NCBI RefSeq assembly: GCF_010015445.1
Contig: NC_053127.1
Span: 27,254,215 to 27,318,214 of the forward strand
DNA from: Perca fluviatilis
Taxonomy: Eukaryota > Chordata > Actinopteri > Perciformes > Percidae
DNA length: 64,000 nucleotides
Direction of reading: 5' to 3'
Shown here: piece by piece, positions 28,724 through 59,715 of the stretch
Position numbering within the stretch: the first letter of the stretch is position 1
Layout: the number at the start of each line of letters is the position of its first letter
The notes under the pieces: generated by a model
Seen by the model: the letters and a program-made list of their open reading frames with translations, nothing else
Database searches by the model: none
Told to the model about the DNA's origin: nothing
Made by a program: the position numbers and the translations under genes

Positions 28724-30719
28724 CTGGATCCTCAGACAGTGCAGTCCAAGAACTGGCACATGGACGTCATAGAGATGAACGGGGTAAGACGGAAGTGGTT
28801 TCAACTCTAGATTACATTGTTTGGAAAAGGCAATGTAAGTTTTTTTATTTATTTATTTATATTTTTCGACTGGACAGAGTTTTTATTCAACACTGCATCC
28901 TCCTACATTTGAAAATAATTTAGTTGGTAATATAAAGAGATCTCCATTGTCTAGCTGTAATGGTTACAATAAAATCTAAATGTTTAGCCTGAAGATGTTA
29001 CATTTGAATGTTCATGAGGGTGCCAAAGTTCATTTGTGGCTTCTTAGAGCAATGCAGTATACTTCAGCTGTGTTGTTTGTTCATCGTCAGATCAAAGTGG
29101 AATTCTCCATGAAATTCACAAGTCGGGACCTCAGCTTAAAGAGAACGCCGTCCAAAAAACAGAGTGGGGTGTTTGGAGTCAAAATAAATGTGGTGACAAA
29201 GTAAGTATGATCTATGTATCTTATTGAGGCCAAAATTGGCTGTTATGTGCCTTACAGCTCAACTGCCTTTTTAAAAAAAAAAAAAAAAAAAAAACATGAC
29301 TTTGCCGCTTTTATACACATTCATTGTTGTGTACTGTTCGCGTCCACAGGCGCGAGCGCTCCAAGGTGCCTTACATTGTCCGTCAGTGCATTGAGGAAGT
29401 GGAGAAGAGGGGGATTGACGAGGTGGGAATCTACAGGATCTCAGGGGTGGCCACTGATATCCAGGCCCTCAAAACAGCATTCGACACCAGTAAGACTCCA
29501 CTCACTGTCTCTTTCTGTCTGACGCTCTTTTCACTTAATATGCTCAGAGGGAAATTCCAATGATTTACTGAGAGATTTTGCTGTGAAATGTGTTTCTGGT
29601 TTATCTACTGTAATCTGTTGCTACTCCGTAGTGCTGGTAAAAAAAACAACAACAATAGTTTGTTCTCCAGTGAAGATGATGGGATGAAAAGAGTGTCAGA
29701 CAGTGTCTAAGCTGATAGTTTGGTGACCTGCATCTAATAATTTATCCTGTAAAATTACAGAATATCGTGTCTGTCATCAAGAATTTCCCTTCTTTGAAGA
29801 AATTGAGTGTGTGCATAAAGGCTGTGTGTGAAGTTCAGTGTGTATATGTAGTAGTTTCCCAGGGTTAATTGAGGCCTTTGCTCGAAGACTCTATAGAGAA
29901 GAGATTTGTGTGAACTGACTGTTAGGGTGGCCAGGACAGATGAGGAGCAGCAGCTGTCAAGTGTTCAAGTTTTCTGTCTCAGCGTTGGTCATGGCTGCTA
30001 GATCCAACAGAGCAGAGCCCGGTATCACCTTTCATTTTTGGGTGTAATATTAAAGCCTCTGTCTCGGTCTGGATGTTCGTTCCTGGAGAAGGCAGCTGTG
30101 TTATTGTTGGCCTGTAATAATGTGGTGTGTTCACTTTCTAATGGCTCTTTGTTCTGTGTCTGACCTGCAGATACCAAAGATATCCTGGTGATGCTGAGCG
30201 ACATGGACATCAATGCCATCGCAGGAACGCTGAAGCTGTACTTCAGGGAGCTGCCGGAGCCTCTGCTCACCGACCGCCTCTACCCCGCTTTCATGGAGGG
30301 CATAGGTGCGAACCTTTTAGGACCGGAAGTTTGTGTTTGTCATCAGAATCAGAATCAGAAAAGCTTTATTGCCAAGTACATTTTTTACACATACAAGGAA
30401 TTTGTTTTGGTGTCGTAGGTGCATGTCACACATTATCTAAAATAGTTAAACAAACAGGTTAACAGAACAGACAATATAAGTATAAATATATGTGTATCGG
30501 TGGGGAGTTCAGTTTGCCCAGCTGGAAGAGATGAGAGATGAAGATAAAAAAAAAAAAAAAAAAAGCTGTCTTGCCATAATTGGATCTGACATGTTTTTTT
30601 CTCTCCCTCACAGCGCTCTCTGACCCGGCAGCCAAGGAAAACTGCATGATGCACCTGCTGCGCTCCCTGCCCGACCCCAACCTCATGACCTTCCTCACTC
30701 TGCTGGAGCACCTCAAACG

Positions 30720-30766
<47 letters not shown>

Positions 30767-32427
30767 ATAACCCTCAGACATACACAGAGACACCCGCTGA
30801 TCACAGTTAGGCTTCCTGTCAGTAGAAGAGTAGCCAGCTCTCATGGTGTAATCAGAATCATCTTTAATCTATTCTTACTTCTCATCACCTGCTGGTGTTT
30901 GTGTTTGCAGGGTGGCTGAGAAGGAGCCTATCAACAAGATGTCCCTCCACAACCTGGCCACCGTGTTTGGCCCCACCCTGCTCCGGCCCTCCGAGTCAGA
31001 GATCACCAAGGCACAGCACATCACCTCTGCCTCTGACATCTGGTCGCATGACGTAATGGCACAGGTACCGGCTACACACAGACGCATTTGAATTTTGGTG
31101 CAGACTTAGGACAAATACCTGTGGCTATATGTTAGTAGCAATGTTGAGACAAAGTTTTACTTACCGTAGTTTAATTGTAGAATATGAATGTACAATTCTT
31201 TTTTAAAAGTACTCATAGTATGTTTATACCGATAGGAGTGTCCCTTTTGGCTTTCATTAAACAATCTTATTGATAGAGACTGAGTAGGCAGCCCTCTGCG
31301 ACTGTACACGGTAGACGGTGGACTGGCGTGTACATGCAGATTTCCCTCGGTCGCTGCACATGTTTTTCCAGATGAATTTTACTCCCACGTTGCTAAGTGA
31401 CCCATGTCACTGCGGACTACTCTCCCAGCTGTATTTAGGCTGCAGGCCATCCATTCATCTCTACTGAGAGATGAGTTTCCTGTGCACAAATTTCGTTCCT
31501 TGGCAGAATAAACAACATCCACAGTAAATCATCGTAAATGGGAGGCCCCGTCTGTGTTTGTAATGGGGCTTCTTCAAATTCTAAATGTTTATTGCATAAG
31601 TATACAAAATGGCAAGCACCAAAGAAAGATGCTTCAGCTGCCATATCCTGAATATAATCTCATTTGTGGACATGATGGATTTCCCCTAATTTCAATAAAA
31701 GAACCCATCTAGCAACAATGAAGAGATTTCTAGACATGTTTTAGAGAATATGATCAAATCCACTGACTGGGGGGGCGGGGGTTAAGGGACATTGTGGACC
31801 AGTGAAAGGGGAAACATTAGACTGATTCACCTGTTTTAATAAAACAGATCAGTCAATCAAAAAAAAAAAGAACTTTATTTTACCAGATTAGTCACATTGA
31901 GGACATGAATAAGTATTTTTCATGGGAGCTGTTGCTAAGCAGCAGACACTGAGTCGCACATGATCTGCAGACAAATATCAAGCAGCAACGAACAAAGGCA
32001 AAGCACAGCTTCAGAGAAATAACCGAGCGAAGAAAAAGTTCCTACAGAAATGCTGAATTAGGCAGTAGTCCAACATCGAAGCAGTCGGCTCATGAGTCAA
32101 ACCTGCTTAAATATTCCCTAAAAATGAAATCATGCTTTCCAGTCAAATCCATAATCACCATTTAAAATACACCAAAAGTCAGAGTCTTCAACTTCTGTAG
32201 TTTATTTTTATGATCGGGGGGGGGGGTAAAAGCATGGAAAGATATGTATGTCTGATCTGTGGTGGAATTTCCAGAAACACCATGTTGTGGTATGATAGAC
32301 AAAGGCATTCATAGGTCACAGGTCAGGGGGCGAGATGATTGGGCCGCTTTCTTTGTTCCAGGACTGTCTCCTTTTTGGAGGTCGGTGGAAAAAGGGTGAA
32401 GGCGCCTGCCACGCTGTAGCATACCTC

Positions 32428-32463
<36 letters not shown>

Positions 32464-32811
32464 GCTCAACTATGAATTTGGGTTCAGCATCTGTGTTTAC
32501 GGCGCCCAAAATATCTTTGTTTACATTGAAGGTTCAGCTAAACTTAACGCCCCCAGCAGGAGTTTAAAGACCCCTTCAGGAAGACGAGAACTGAGAGTTG
32601 GGGGCGGGACGACACAAAAACACATCGGGGTTAAACTGTACTGCCTCCCTAAATTCTCTCCTTAATTGAGTGTTCGTTAAATGCTTCTGTGTAATTCATC
32701 AAAGCAATGTTAGTGCAGTTGTTGCATTAGATCTGTTAGTTATTGTAGTCTGACCTACTCATTAACACGGTCAGCAGTTGCAGCAGTGGTTGTGACACAC
32801 AGTTAAATCTG

Positions 32812-32847
<36 letters not shown>

Positions 32848-33131
32848 ACACATTCAGTGGGACTGGATATCTATTATCTGTGATGTCCGTTGAGAATTAA
32901 CGTCCATTAATCCACTTGAAATAGCATTATGCTCCTTTTTAGAAGTCCAGAACTTGCTGCACTATCAATATTTTATTTTGACATAACGAATTAAATGGAG
33001 TTTCTAACCGAATCAAACGTACTGCTTTTCTGTCTTCTTAGGTCCAGGTGCTGCTGTACTACCTGCAGCATCCTCCCATCTCCTTTGCCGAACTGAAGCG
33101 CAACACGCTCTACTTTTCCACTGACGTTTAG
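28724..33131 (+). CDS. abr: ABR: RhoGAP domain and C-terminus, seven coding exons
   Basis: ABR is a cytoplasmic GTPase-activating protein for Rac and Cdc42; full-length forms also carry DH, PH and C2 domains. The exons are 28724-28783, 29091-29200, 29350-29489, 30171-30305, 30614-30719, 30911-31064 and 33042-33131. Together they give 264 codons plus a stop, with all phases agreeing. The translation opens with the C2 end ([11 protein letters not shown]), then RhoGAP from [13 protein letters not shown]. The arginine finger sits in GIYRISG and the conserved Asn in [15 protein letters not shown]. It ends NTLYFSTDV, the ABR C-terminus, which separates it from BCR. Earlier exons of the long form are not in the window. 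Exon five lacks a GT donor: its end at 30719 is followed by GC and a (CA)22 run. Other borders are canonical. Confidence 0.97.
30341..30560. repeat. Interspersed repeat of the 'agcTTTATTgccaagta' type
   Basis: Starts with a repeated AGAATC motif, then AAGCTTTATTGCCAAGTAC and 'acaaggaatttg'. I recognise this order from a widespread fish interspersed repeat. It begins 35 bp after the donor of the fourth abr exon listed here and ends in an A run (30545-30564). Similar fragments seem to occur at about 55595-55650 and 58045-58130. Confidence 0.55.
30721..30764. repeat. (CA)22 microsatellite abutting an abr exon
   Basis: Runs directly from the second base of the intron (intron start GC at 30720-30721). 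If unspliced, the reading frame continues as alternating His-Thr and stops at 30808-30810. Confidence 0.96.
32430..32460. repeat. (GA)15 microsatellite
   Basis: Uninterrupted AG run in the last abr intron. Confidence 0.93.
32813..32844. repeat. (CA)16 microsatellite
   Basis: Uninterrupted run in the last abr intron. Confidence 0.93.
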
Positions 33132-34685
33132 TCCCCTCCCACCTCCCTCAGGGCCCACCTCCCTCAGGGCGCCATCTGCAGAGGAGAGAGTGACAGACTC
33201 CATACAAACCTCGGTCCTCGCCACTCGGTCCTCCTGCCTCGCGTCTCCTCCCAACAGGCAGCTCATCTCGACTGTACAGCCCCAAACAAACACACACACA
33301 CACACACACACACACATATCCCTCCTGTCTGCACCCCCAAACCAACCACCCTGAAGAGAGATGGAGCCGAGCATGTAGGGAGGTGGCGAAGGAGATTTCC
33401 TGGTCGTCTAGTAGTCACATGTCATGTCCTGTTTGTAATGTGAGGAGAGCAGAGCCGCCCCGCGCCTCCTGCTGACAAGACGACAAGGCATTCTGGGGCC
33501 ACTGCGGGGGAAGATCGAGGGGGTCCGGAGGCCACGGCCCGGCGCGGTGGCACAGGATCCCACCCATGTGTTTGTCGTGGATGTCATCTAGTGAGCCCTT
33601 TTCAGGCGCTGGTTTGATGATGTCATCTCAGAAACCAGTCGACTCGGCCCTCCAGCTTCTTTTTTATTCCTGATCAGAGGCATTCCAGAAAAATGACATT
33701 TACATGTTTAGTAATTATTTTCAGCAGCTGTTTGTCTCCTTTTTCTGTCTTTCTGGCTCTGTGCATGTGGTGGATGGGGGCCGGAGTGTGTGAGTGACGA
33801 TGTGGATGTACTCGAGCGACGTGTGCGTGTGTTTAAGGGACTATGAGAACTTGTGAGGTCGAGGTACAAGTGGCTGGGAAGCCATCGTAATAAATGGCTG
33901 GTGATGTGTCTCTCTGTACTGACAAACAAGAGAGAACTGCCCTCCCCAGTGAGTCTTGGCCAAATTAGCCCTATTTATTTTAAATATATATAATATGTGT
34001 GCCTGTACAGTTCTGTGCAACTAGAGAAATGCTCTAAGGAGTCTGTTTTTTGAAGTTTATTCAGGTAGTGATGTTATTTTTAGTCAGATTTTTCTCATTC
34101 ACCATGTCCATGGTTGGTAAGCTGTACGGAAAAGAACAACAGAAAGTCTGCCAATTAATTCCAGATCAGTTTGTAGAGGAGAAAGGGCACTCTGTGTTGG
34201 GGTAAAAAAAAAAAAAAAACACAATGAATGGAACATTTAGCTTTTTTTTTCTTGTTGCTTCATTGCAAGCCTGTTCCAAGTGTCTTACTGCACCGCTATA
34301 ATCTATAGAACTGATTTGTGTAGTTGCCCTCATTGCATGTTCAGCTTGTCAATCAAACCAGGCCAGGTAACACATAGGTAGGTAGGTAGGTAGGTAGGTA
34401 GGTAGGTAGGTAGGTAGGTCTGCAAGGCCCTCGCTAAGACCATCTCTGCTCTGTACAAAGCCAACCTTTCTGCTATCAAGCCTGCGACATATCTTAAAAT
34501 ACTGTAAGCACTGCTAGATGAGTACTATTTGATATTTTTAATATAAGATTAAAATAAAATAAAAAATGTTGTATTTTACTTCCTGAGAAGAATTTCAGTA
34601 TACTGTAATATTGAGGATAAATGTTAATGTGAACTCTTCCCCTTTTTTTTTTTTTAGTAAAATAAAAGTTGCCAAAACACTCATT
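33132..34685 (+). other. abr: abr 3' untranslated region
   Basis: Follows the abr stop codon (TAG 33129-33131) and extends to an AATAAA at 34661-34666 within AAAATAAAAGTT; cleavage is expected some 15-25 bases later. It starts with a tandem copy of CCACCTCCCTCAGGGC and holds a (CA)n tract (33290-33316) and the GTAG array at 34375. An earlier poly(A) signal may lie near 34550. The length is inferred from sequence only. Confidence 0.7.
34375..34419. repeat. (TAGG)11 tetranucleotide array in the abr 3' UTR
   Basis: About eleven perfect GTAG units, immediately after GGCCAGGTAACACA. If transcribed it gives an RNA run of GUAG, a repeat of near splice-donor character and of Musashi-like UAG motifs. 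No function can be claimed. Confidence 0.93.
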
Positions 34686-35752
34686 TTGTGTGTGTGTGTG
34701 TCTGTGTCAGTAATACTGTCTTTGTCAGGATATTGAATCCCATATCCTTCCATCTGAGCTGTTCAGCCATCTGCACCCTCACTAAAGCCCAACCTAATGA
34801 GACGTGCCACAGTCATCAGCAGCCATGAGAGAGAGAGAGCTACAACAGCATTTTCAGATCAAGTAAGTTGATGCTGATTAAATAATTGTATACCTGTACT
34901 TATCTTTTGTTCTTTTAACCTTTTTATCTTTTGTAAAGCACTTTGTAACCTAGGTTTTGAAAGATGACTGAAATAAATCTTTACTTACTTAATAATAATA
35001 ACTGTATTTATATGGCACCTTTTCAAATAAAGTTACAGTTTTACAATAAAAAACAATAATAAAGCTAATATGAAACCAAAACATGTACAAGATATAAAAC
35101 GGGAGAAAATACTTGATATAGTGGAAATGTGGAGCGTATGATAATATCTCCCCCCAACCCCCCACCTAACCACTCTCCATTTTCCCATCCTGAAAGATTA
35201 AACCACATTTGGATATAAAGTTTCATATATTTGGGTATTGCACCCTCTGGTGGTCAATTTGACAGATAGTTGGAAGTCAGTTCCAACGGAAGTTCATGGC
35301 TGTAGGTTATACAGTGTCATTTCTTTCATGACCTAAAATAAAGGGAGAAGGTTGTGGGAGTTGGAGCAAGTCAAAGAGACATTTTTAAGTTGAGTTTACG
35401 ACACCTCTCCACTCTAGCTGTAATGTAATGTCACCTACTCTGGCTTTCATCCCATACACAGCCATTCTAAAATCTGAAACGGTCTTAGAAAAGAAACCAA
35501 CCCATTTAGCCAATTTAATCCTCAAGTCTTGTCACCCGTTCCTTTTATATACATTAGGGGACATATGCTCAGTTTCAGGTTCATATTTGTCATACCTGCC
35601 ATAAAGTTTATAAAAACATAACATTCAAATACAACATATTGTTGGATTTGGTATTATTTATTTATTTTATGAATTCATTTAATTAATTTTGGGAGGAAAC
35701 CTGGAGTAAACCCACACAAACACCCTTCCATTTTAGACCTCATTTAGTTCAT

Positions 35753-35841
<89 letters not shown>

Positions 35842-35977
35842 ATCAGGCTTTAGAGGGTTAAAGTTTGGCTAAAGGGAGTTCTTACAGGAGAGCCAATAGA
35901 AAGCCTTAAAGCCTCTTGGCCCTGCCTCCTCATTAGCATTGTGTGCTACTAATTATCAAGTAAGCACTTTGGTTTTC
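34686..35977. other. Intergenic, abr to polyubiquitin
   Basis: Both flanking genes end here, tail to tail. AT-rich, with a (GT)43 tract at 35755-35840. No gene recognised. Confidence 0.6.
35755..35840. repeat. (GT)43 microsatellite
   Basis: Uninterrupted GT run in intergenic sequence. Confidence 0.95.
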
Positions 35978-36511
35978 ACTAGTTAACATTCTGGACCCAA
36001 CTAGTTAACTAGTAAAGTCAAAATGTCTTTCACTAGTGTCACTAGTAGGCTTTTTGGACATCACTAGTTAACTAGTAGTTAAAAAAAGTAGTTTTTACCT
36101 TACTAGTTAACTAGTAATGGAAAAAGAGGCTTTAACGTGCTAACTAGTAAACATTTTTGCCTAGCCACTAGTTAACTAGTGCAGTGAGATGTAGCTCACT
36201 AGTAAACTAGTAACCAGGATTCATGTTTACTAGTTAACATGTCAGAGCTTTTGCAGTTAGTAGGACTTTTAGTGTGCTAGTTCAGTCCACACGACCACCA
36301 GTGTGTAAAACAGCTGACTAGTTTGGACTTTGGTGCTACTAGTACGCTGCCCGGCATCACTAGTAAGGCTTCTGCTATAACTAGTTAGACAAAGGTTTCA
36401 CTAGTTGCTGGAAAAAAAGTGACAAGTGAAAGATTTTGTTCAACTACTAAGACGAAATATTCAAATAGTACAAATAAGTGTCCAACTAGTACTGATAAAA
36501 AGCCAACTAGT
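35978..36511. repeat. Array of ACTAGT palindromes with helical-like spacing
   Basis: Twenty-two copies of ACTAGT occur in 534 bp; chance predicts about one per 4 kb. Several are paired as the 14-bp palindrome ACTAGTTAACTAGT. Starts of successive single copies or pairs lie at 36000, 36032, 36063, 36102, 36143, 36167, 36198, 36229, then 36317, 36338, 36359, 36380, 36400, 36485 and 36506. Steps are mostly near 31 in the first half and 21 in the second. The sequence between motifs is not repeated. It may be a decayed tandem array in which only the palindrome is conserved. Confidence 0.85.
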
Positions 36512-37740
36512 TGAGGAACCCACTGGTGTAGTCTAATGTATTTTAGCGGGTATACTGTACTATATAAATATATGGACCAGAATGGACATATCAAAGTGGG
36601 GTGTCTGGGTGTCCTCCCCCTGGGAAATTTTGAGCGTCAAAGACTTAATTTCCTTCATTCTGATACACTTTAATGCACCAATTTACAGTGGAAATACCTT
36701 TATTTAGCCTATGCGAAGGAAAACACAGATGGCAATTCAAAATATATTAAACCTATAATGGATAGTATGTTGTTACATGTCATAGCGCATTTTGAAGTGG
36801 GTGTATGGAAATCCTGGGGCCGTTTCAGTGAGTATACTGCGTATACCTGCGTATCACGTAGACTACACTACACTAGGCTATTGGAATTAATGCTCAAAGG
36901 GCTTGCCGTAGTCCCTGCTTGAGTGTGCTAGGCGGTAGCTGCATGAGTGCTGAGGTCTTCATAGCTGGCAGTGTGTTTGGTGGACATGGTGTGGACACTG
37001 GCTTTTAATGTGTCTCTCTGCTGAATCTTTAACTGGTTCTAATGGTTCTATGCTGAACACTACTAAGAATGGGTGGCAAGTGTACATGTTTGCTTAGACC
37101 CCTGGATGCCCATAGTTATTGTTTTATACTTTAACTACATACATTTTTCCTTAGCGTATTTTCATTTGGATGTGTATTCGGGGTGGGACATGGGATGTTC
37201 ACCATGGAACCACAAGGTTTCCCTGTTGCCAGGGTGTGATTTATGAGAGGATGCTGATCCCTATGAATATCCATTTTCTACAGTAGGAGGTTGTTACAAT
37301 GAGTAAGTTTAGGGAGTTTAACTTTACTGAGTAAAACCCACCAACATGACTTTTTACATCTTTCTGGTTCTACTCAGCCAAGTTATTCAGGGAACTCAAA
37401 CTCATTTCTTAAAACAAATACATAAAAAAAAAAACTTAAGGAAGCCCACCTAACCTTTACCCATGTCTGATGCTCTTCAAAGCTTTTCAATAACCAATCA
37501 GCAGCGTTTTGTACATTGTGGAATCATGAATTGCTTGTAGATTGTGAAGGGAATAAAGCGTATTAGAGCACCCTACTCAGAATGATATAAAAGCATGCAT
37601 TAAACCTTTGCAATTCCAACATTATTTTTTTTCTACTGGATTTTATCAGGGAAAACATCTCTTATCTCAAATCTTATAGCAGTCACATTCTAGGCAAACG
37701 TGCAAAAAAGGGGAAAACACCATATCATTTAATCTCTCAT
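36512..37740. other. Intergenic, non-coding
   Basis: No gene recognised between the ACTAGT array and the 3' end of the first polyubiquitin gene. It contains an internally repetitive 'gtatactgcgtatacctgcg' stretch at about 36831-36853. Confidence 0.55.
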
Positions 37741-37742
37741 CT

Positions 37743-37748
37743 TTTATT
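37743..37748 (-). terminator. ubb: Poly(A) signal of the 3-unit polyubiquitin gene
   Basis: AATAAA on the minus strand, 34 bases past the stop codon. This gives a very short 3' UTR. A second AATAAA (plus-strand TTTATT, 37781-37786) overlaps the stop codon. Confidence 0.65.
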
Positions 37749-37781
37749 CTGTTAGGTTGTCATGTAAATAAATTGGACAAT

Positions 37782-39256
<1,475 letters not shown>

Positions 39257-39390
39257 AGTTTATAATTGTTGTCTTGCTGTCAAAAACCTTCCTCTGACTG
39301 ACTGTGCAGTTGCCAGGGGGACAGGATAATTTATACTACAGACACGTCATCGAGCGATATTCATCCGCGACTGAAAATAGTTCCCATTTC
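39257..39390 (-). promoter_or_regulatory. ubb: Promoter and non-coding exon 1 of the 3-unit polyubiquitin gene
   Basis: On the minus strand a TATA box (TATAAATT, plus 39328-39335) lies about 30 bp before the likely start of a short leader exon ending at 39257. Upstream are ATGACGTG, a CRE-like site, and a block AATGGGAACTATTTTCAGTC that is also found before the 7-unit gene. CRE and heat-shock elements are known features of vertebrate polyubiquitin promoters. TTC motifs near 39385 might be part of a heat-shock element, but this is weak. Confidence 0.7.
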
Positions 39391-41125
39391 TAGCGTGACG
39401 TATTATAAAACATTCGTACAACTCTGGGGCTGACAATCATCCAAAGATTATACGAGAGGCATAGATAATATTCTAGGTTTTTCTTTGCCGTTTTCTGTTA
39501 AAATAAAAAGCTGTGCTGTGAAATATAGCCTACTGTACAGGTTGTTATCAGAATATAAGTAGCGTGTTTCATGAATTCTTTATCATACAGCTTCCTGATC
39601 TTGATGCAGAAACTGAGCTATAAACAATAGAAGTAGAACTATAAAATAAATGCCTTTGGCAGGACACCCGATTACATTCGGGTACATTCATCTCATTTAC
39701 ATGTTAGGCTGCACATTGAAAAACAAGCCTACCATGTATAAATTTGTCTGCTGCTGATGTCTTGATGTTTTCCTGACTTTTAACACATAATGTTTTTTTA
39801 TGCCATGTATGTCTAAACTACACTACCTCAGGATGGTAAGAGACACTGTGCTCCTTTCTGCCTGCTAACGCCCAGGGCATAACATCCACAGTACTGAAAT
39901 CTTATATCAATATGGTGCACATTTTATAACTCAGTAATACAACAAGGTTTCCTCTTTTCTCTCTTGGAACGCACACAGTCAGCTGTACCAGGTTAGGACA
40001 AAAAAAGTGCAAAGTTAACCACATGTTCTATTCCCCCTTGCTGGAAATAATTTCCGTCTTAGTAAAAGAGTCTTTGTTCTAAGTGCCAAGTCCAAACATT
40101 TGATATTGTCTCTTCTCTCCGTCTATTGAAACCATACATTCCCCCTGGTATGCCAACACCATTGCAACAGCAATAGAGCACACATTTTCTTGAATTGATT
40201 TTTTAGTAGCCTATATTTCCTCCTCACCCGTTGGTTCTTAAATTTCATTTTTCGACCCATTGGCTAATACCTGCTGTCCTGGTTTGTTTGCCTGTTCTTG
40301 ATCTAACATGTCAATCTCTTGACGATAGATGGCGCCACATCCTCATCAATAGAATATCCTTCTACCTTTCCAAGTGTTTTGTGACTCAGACCTCCAGCTC
40401 TATAAAACCTCAGCAGGAGTATTGCAGTTCATTCACTGAGTAGGAGCCTGATTACTTTTAATTTACCCATTCATTTCCATATCTAGAGTAGAAACCTACA
40501 TAGATGTAAACACCATATCAAAATCTGCTGGCTTTGAGTAGCATCTTATACTGGTGGGCCATTATATACTTGGAGATACTGTGCTTGAAATGGAAACTCC
40601 TTAAGTGCATTGAGTTATGAAAATGCTGGTTTGATTACTTTTGACAATGCTTCTAACATACACCAAAAGCTGTTTTAATTTTAAAACTGTAAATTGTATA
40701 GCAGTCCATACTGAGAATGAGCAGGAAATTCTAAAAGATCCAGTAAGTTTACTTTGTCAAAGGTCACTGGATGTTGCTAGACTCCCAACTTGCAAGATTA
40801 TAACGTCACTTCCACACTAGGAGTGACCACAAATTGTACATTCATGTCAACTTAATAGAAAACTGCTCCTTATATCCTGGTGTATTATTGCTTGCAATGA
40901 CTCTAGGTACCATATTAAATTTTCCTTAGCCAACTGAGCCTCAACATTTGTTCCCATATGTCACAGTTCTAATTACCAAGTTATCTACCTTACATGCTAT
41001 AAATGTCTACTAAATTCAAAAGCATGTACCAGAGTTTATTACCCAATTAGCTTTTGTACTGCAGTTATATATCTGCACAGTGTTTGCACCATTAATGAAC
41101 ACCCACCAGGAAATCACTTTAATCC
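39391..41125. other. Intergenic between the two polyubiquitin genes
   Basis: No gene recognised. Simple AT-rich DNA separating the promoter of the 3-unit gene from the 3' end of the 7-unit gene. Confidence 0.6.
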
Positions 41126-41131
41126 TTTATT
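41126..41131 (-). terminator. ubb: Poly(A) signal of the 7-unit polyubiquitin gene
   Basis: AATAAA on the minus strand, 128 bases past the stop codon. Confidence 0.65.
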
Positions 41132-41258
41132 TTAATTTTGGTCATGTAACGGTTAACACTTGTTTGTCATGTGTAACAACTTTACGGCATGTATAGCATT
41201 TCATACATAGCACATTAACTTGGGAAATAACATTAAGAACATGGAATCATGAATTGCT

Positions 41259-43500
<2,242 letters not shown>

Positions 43501-43670
43501 TTTTAAGATACGCAGTTAAATATGTTATATTGTGCTGGTACAGCGATTCTTCTTTCGGCTTCCGCTTCAGAACTAAACTGCAGTACAGACAAACACCAGT
43601 CTTATATACTGGAGTCTGCAGACGTCATCAGTCTATATCCGTCCGCATCTAAAACTAGTTCCCATTGCTC
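43501..43670 (-). promoter_or_regulatory. ubb: Promoter and non-coding exon 1 of the 7-unit polyubiquitin gene
   Basis: The TATA box TATATAAG (plus 43601-43608) stands about 30 bp before the likely start of a leader exon ending at 43501. GATGACGTC, a full CRE half pair, lies at 43621-43628. A block AATGGGAACTAGTTTTAGAT (plus 43647-43666) matches the same position before the 3-unit gene in most bases. The shared architecture implies the promoter was duplicated with the gene. Confidence 0.75.
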
Positions 43671-47124
<3,454 letters not shown>

Positions 47125-47263
47125 CACCTATGGGATATAAGAATCAAGAGTTTTTTTAATCAGCAGTATAACAGGCATAGTGTACAGTATCTTTGACATT
47201 GTAAGATAAAAAAAAACAAAAAACAACTGATTCAAAACCTAGTGTTGTTTTATACAGTATGAC

Positions 47264-47269
47264 AATAAA
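47264..47269 (+). terminator. cenpv: Poly(A) signal of cenpv
   Basis: AATAAA 139 bases after the cenpv stop codon. pigl ends on the other strand within about 150 bp. Confidence 0.8.
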
Positions 47270-47385
47270 GATGTTTATTTGGGAAAAAGAAGTTGTCGTT
47301 ACAATTCTTTTTGTCAACTTTATTAACGGAAAATGCTTCCATAAAATATTCAGGCTACTTTAGCCAATAAAGTACTGAAGAAATC

Positions 47386-47391
47386 TTTATT
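47386..47391 (-). terminator. pigl: Poly(A) signal of pigl
   Basis: AATAAA on the minus strand (plus TTTATT), about 122 bases after the pigl stop. A second candidate lies at 47318-47323, close to the expected cenpv cleavage site. Confidence 0.65.
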
Positions 47392-47512
47392 CACTGTGAG
47401 CAAAACAGCTCATTAGATTTGTAAAGATTTCTTTTACTACAGTAATCGAGCAGTTAGGCAGTGGGACACCTAACAGAGTAACAATAATCAGTGCATCTGG
47501 ATGAAGATAAAC

Positions 47513-59715
<12,203 letters not shown>

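Larger units (their letters stand above)
31065..33041 (+). other. Last abr intron
   Basis: A GT-AG intron of 1,977 bp between the GAP exon ending ...DVMAQ and the terminal exon VQVLLYYLQ. It holds a (GA)n tract (32430-32460), a (CA)n tract (32813-32844) and runs of G, but no gene. Confidence 0.85.

Noticed and set aside
28724..33131. BCR rather than ABR
   Set aside because: The end NTLYFSTDV and the stretches [11 protein letters not shown] and FAELKRN follow ABR; BCR differs at these places.
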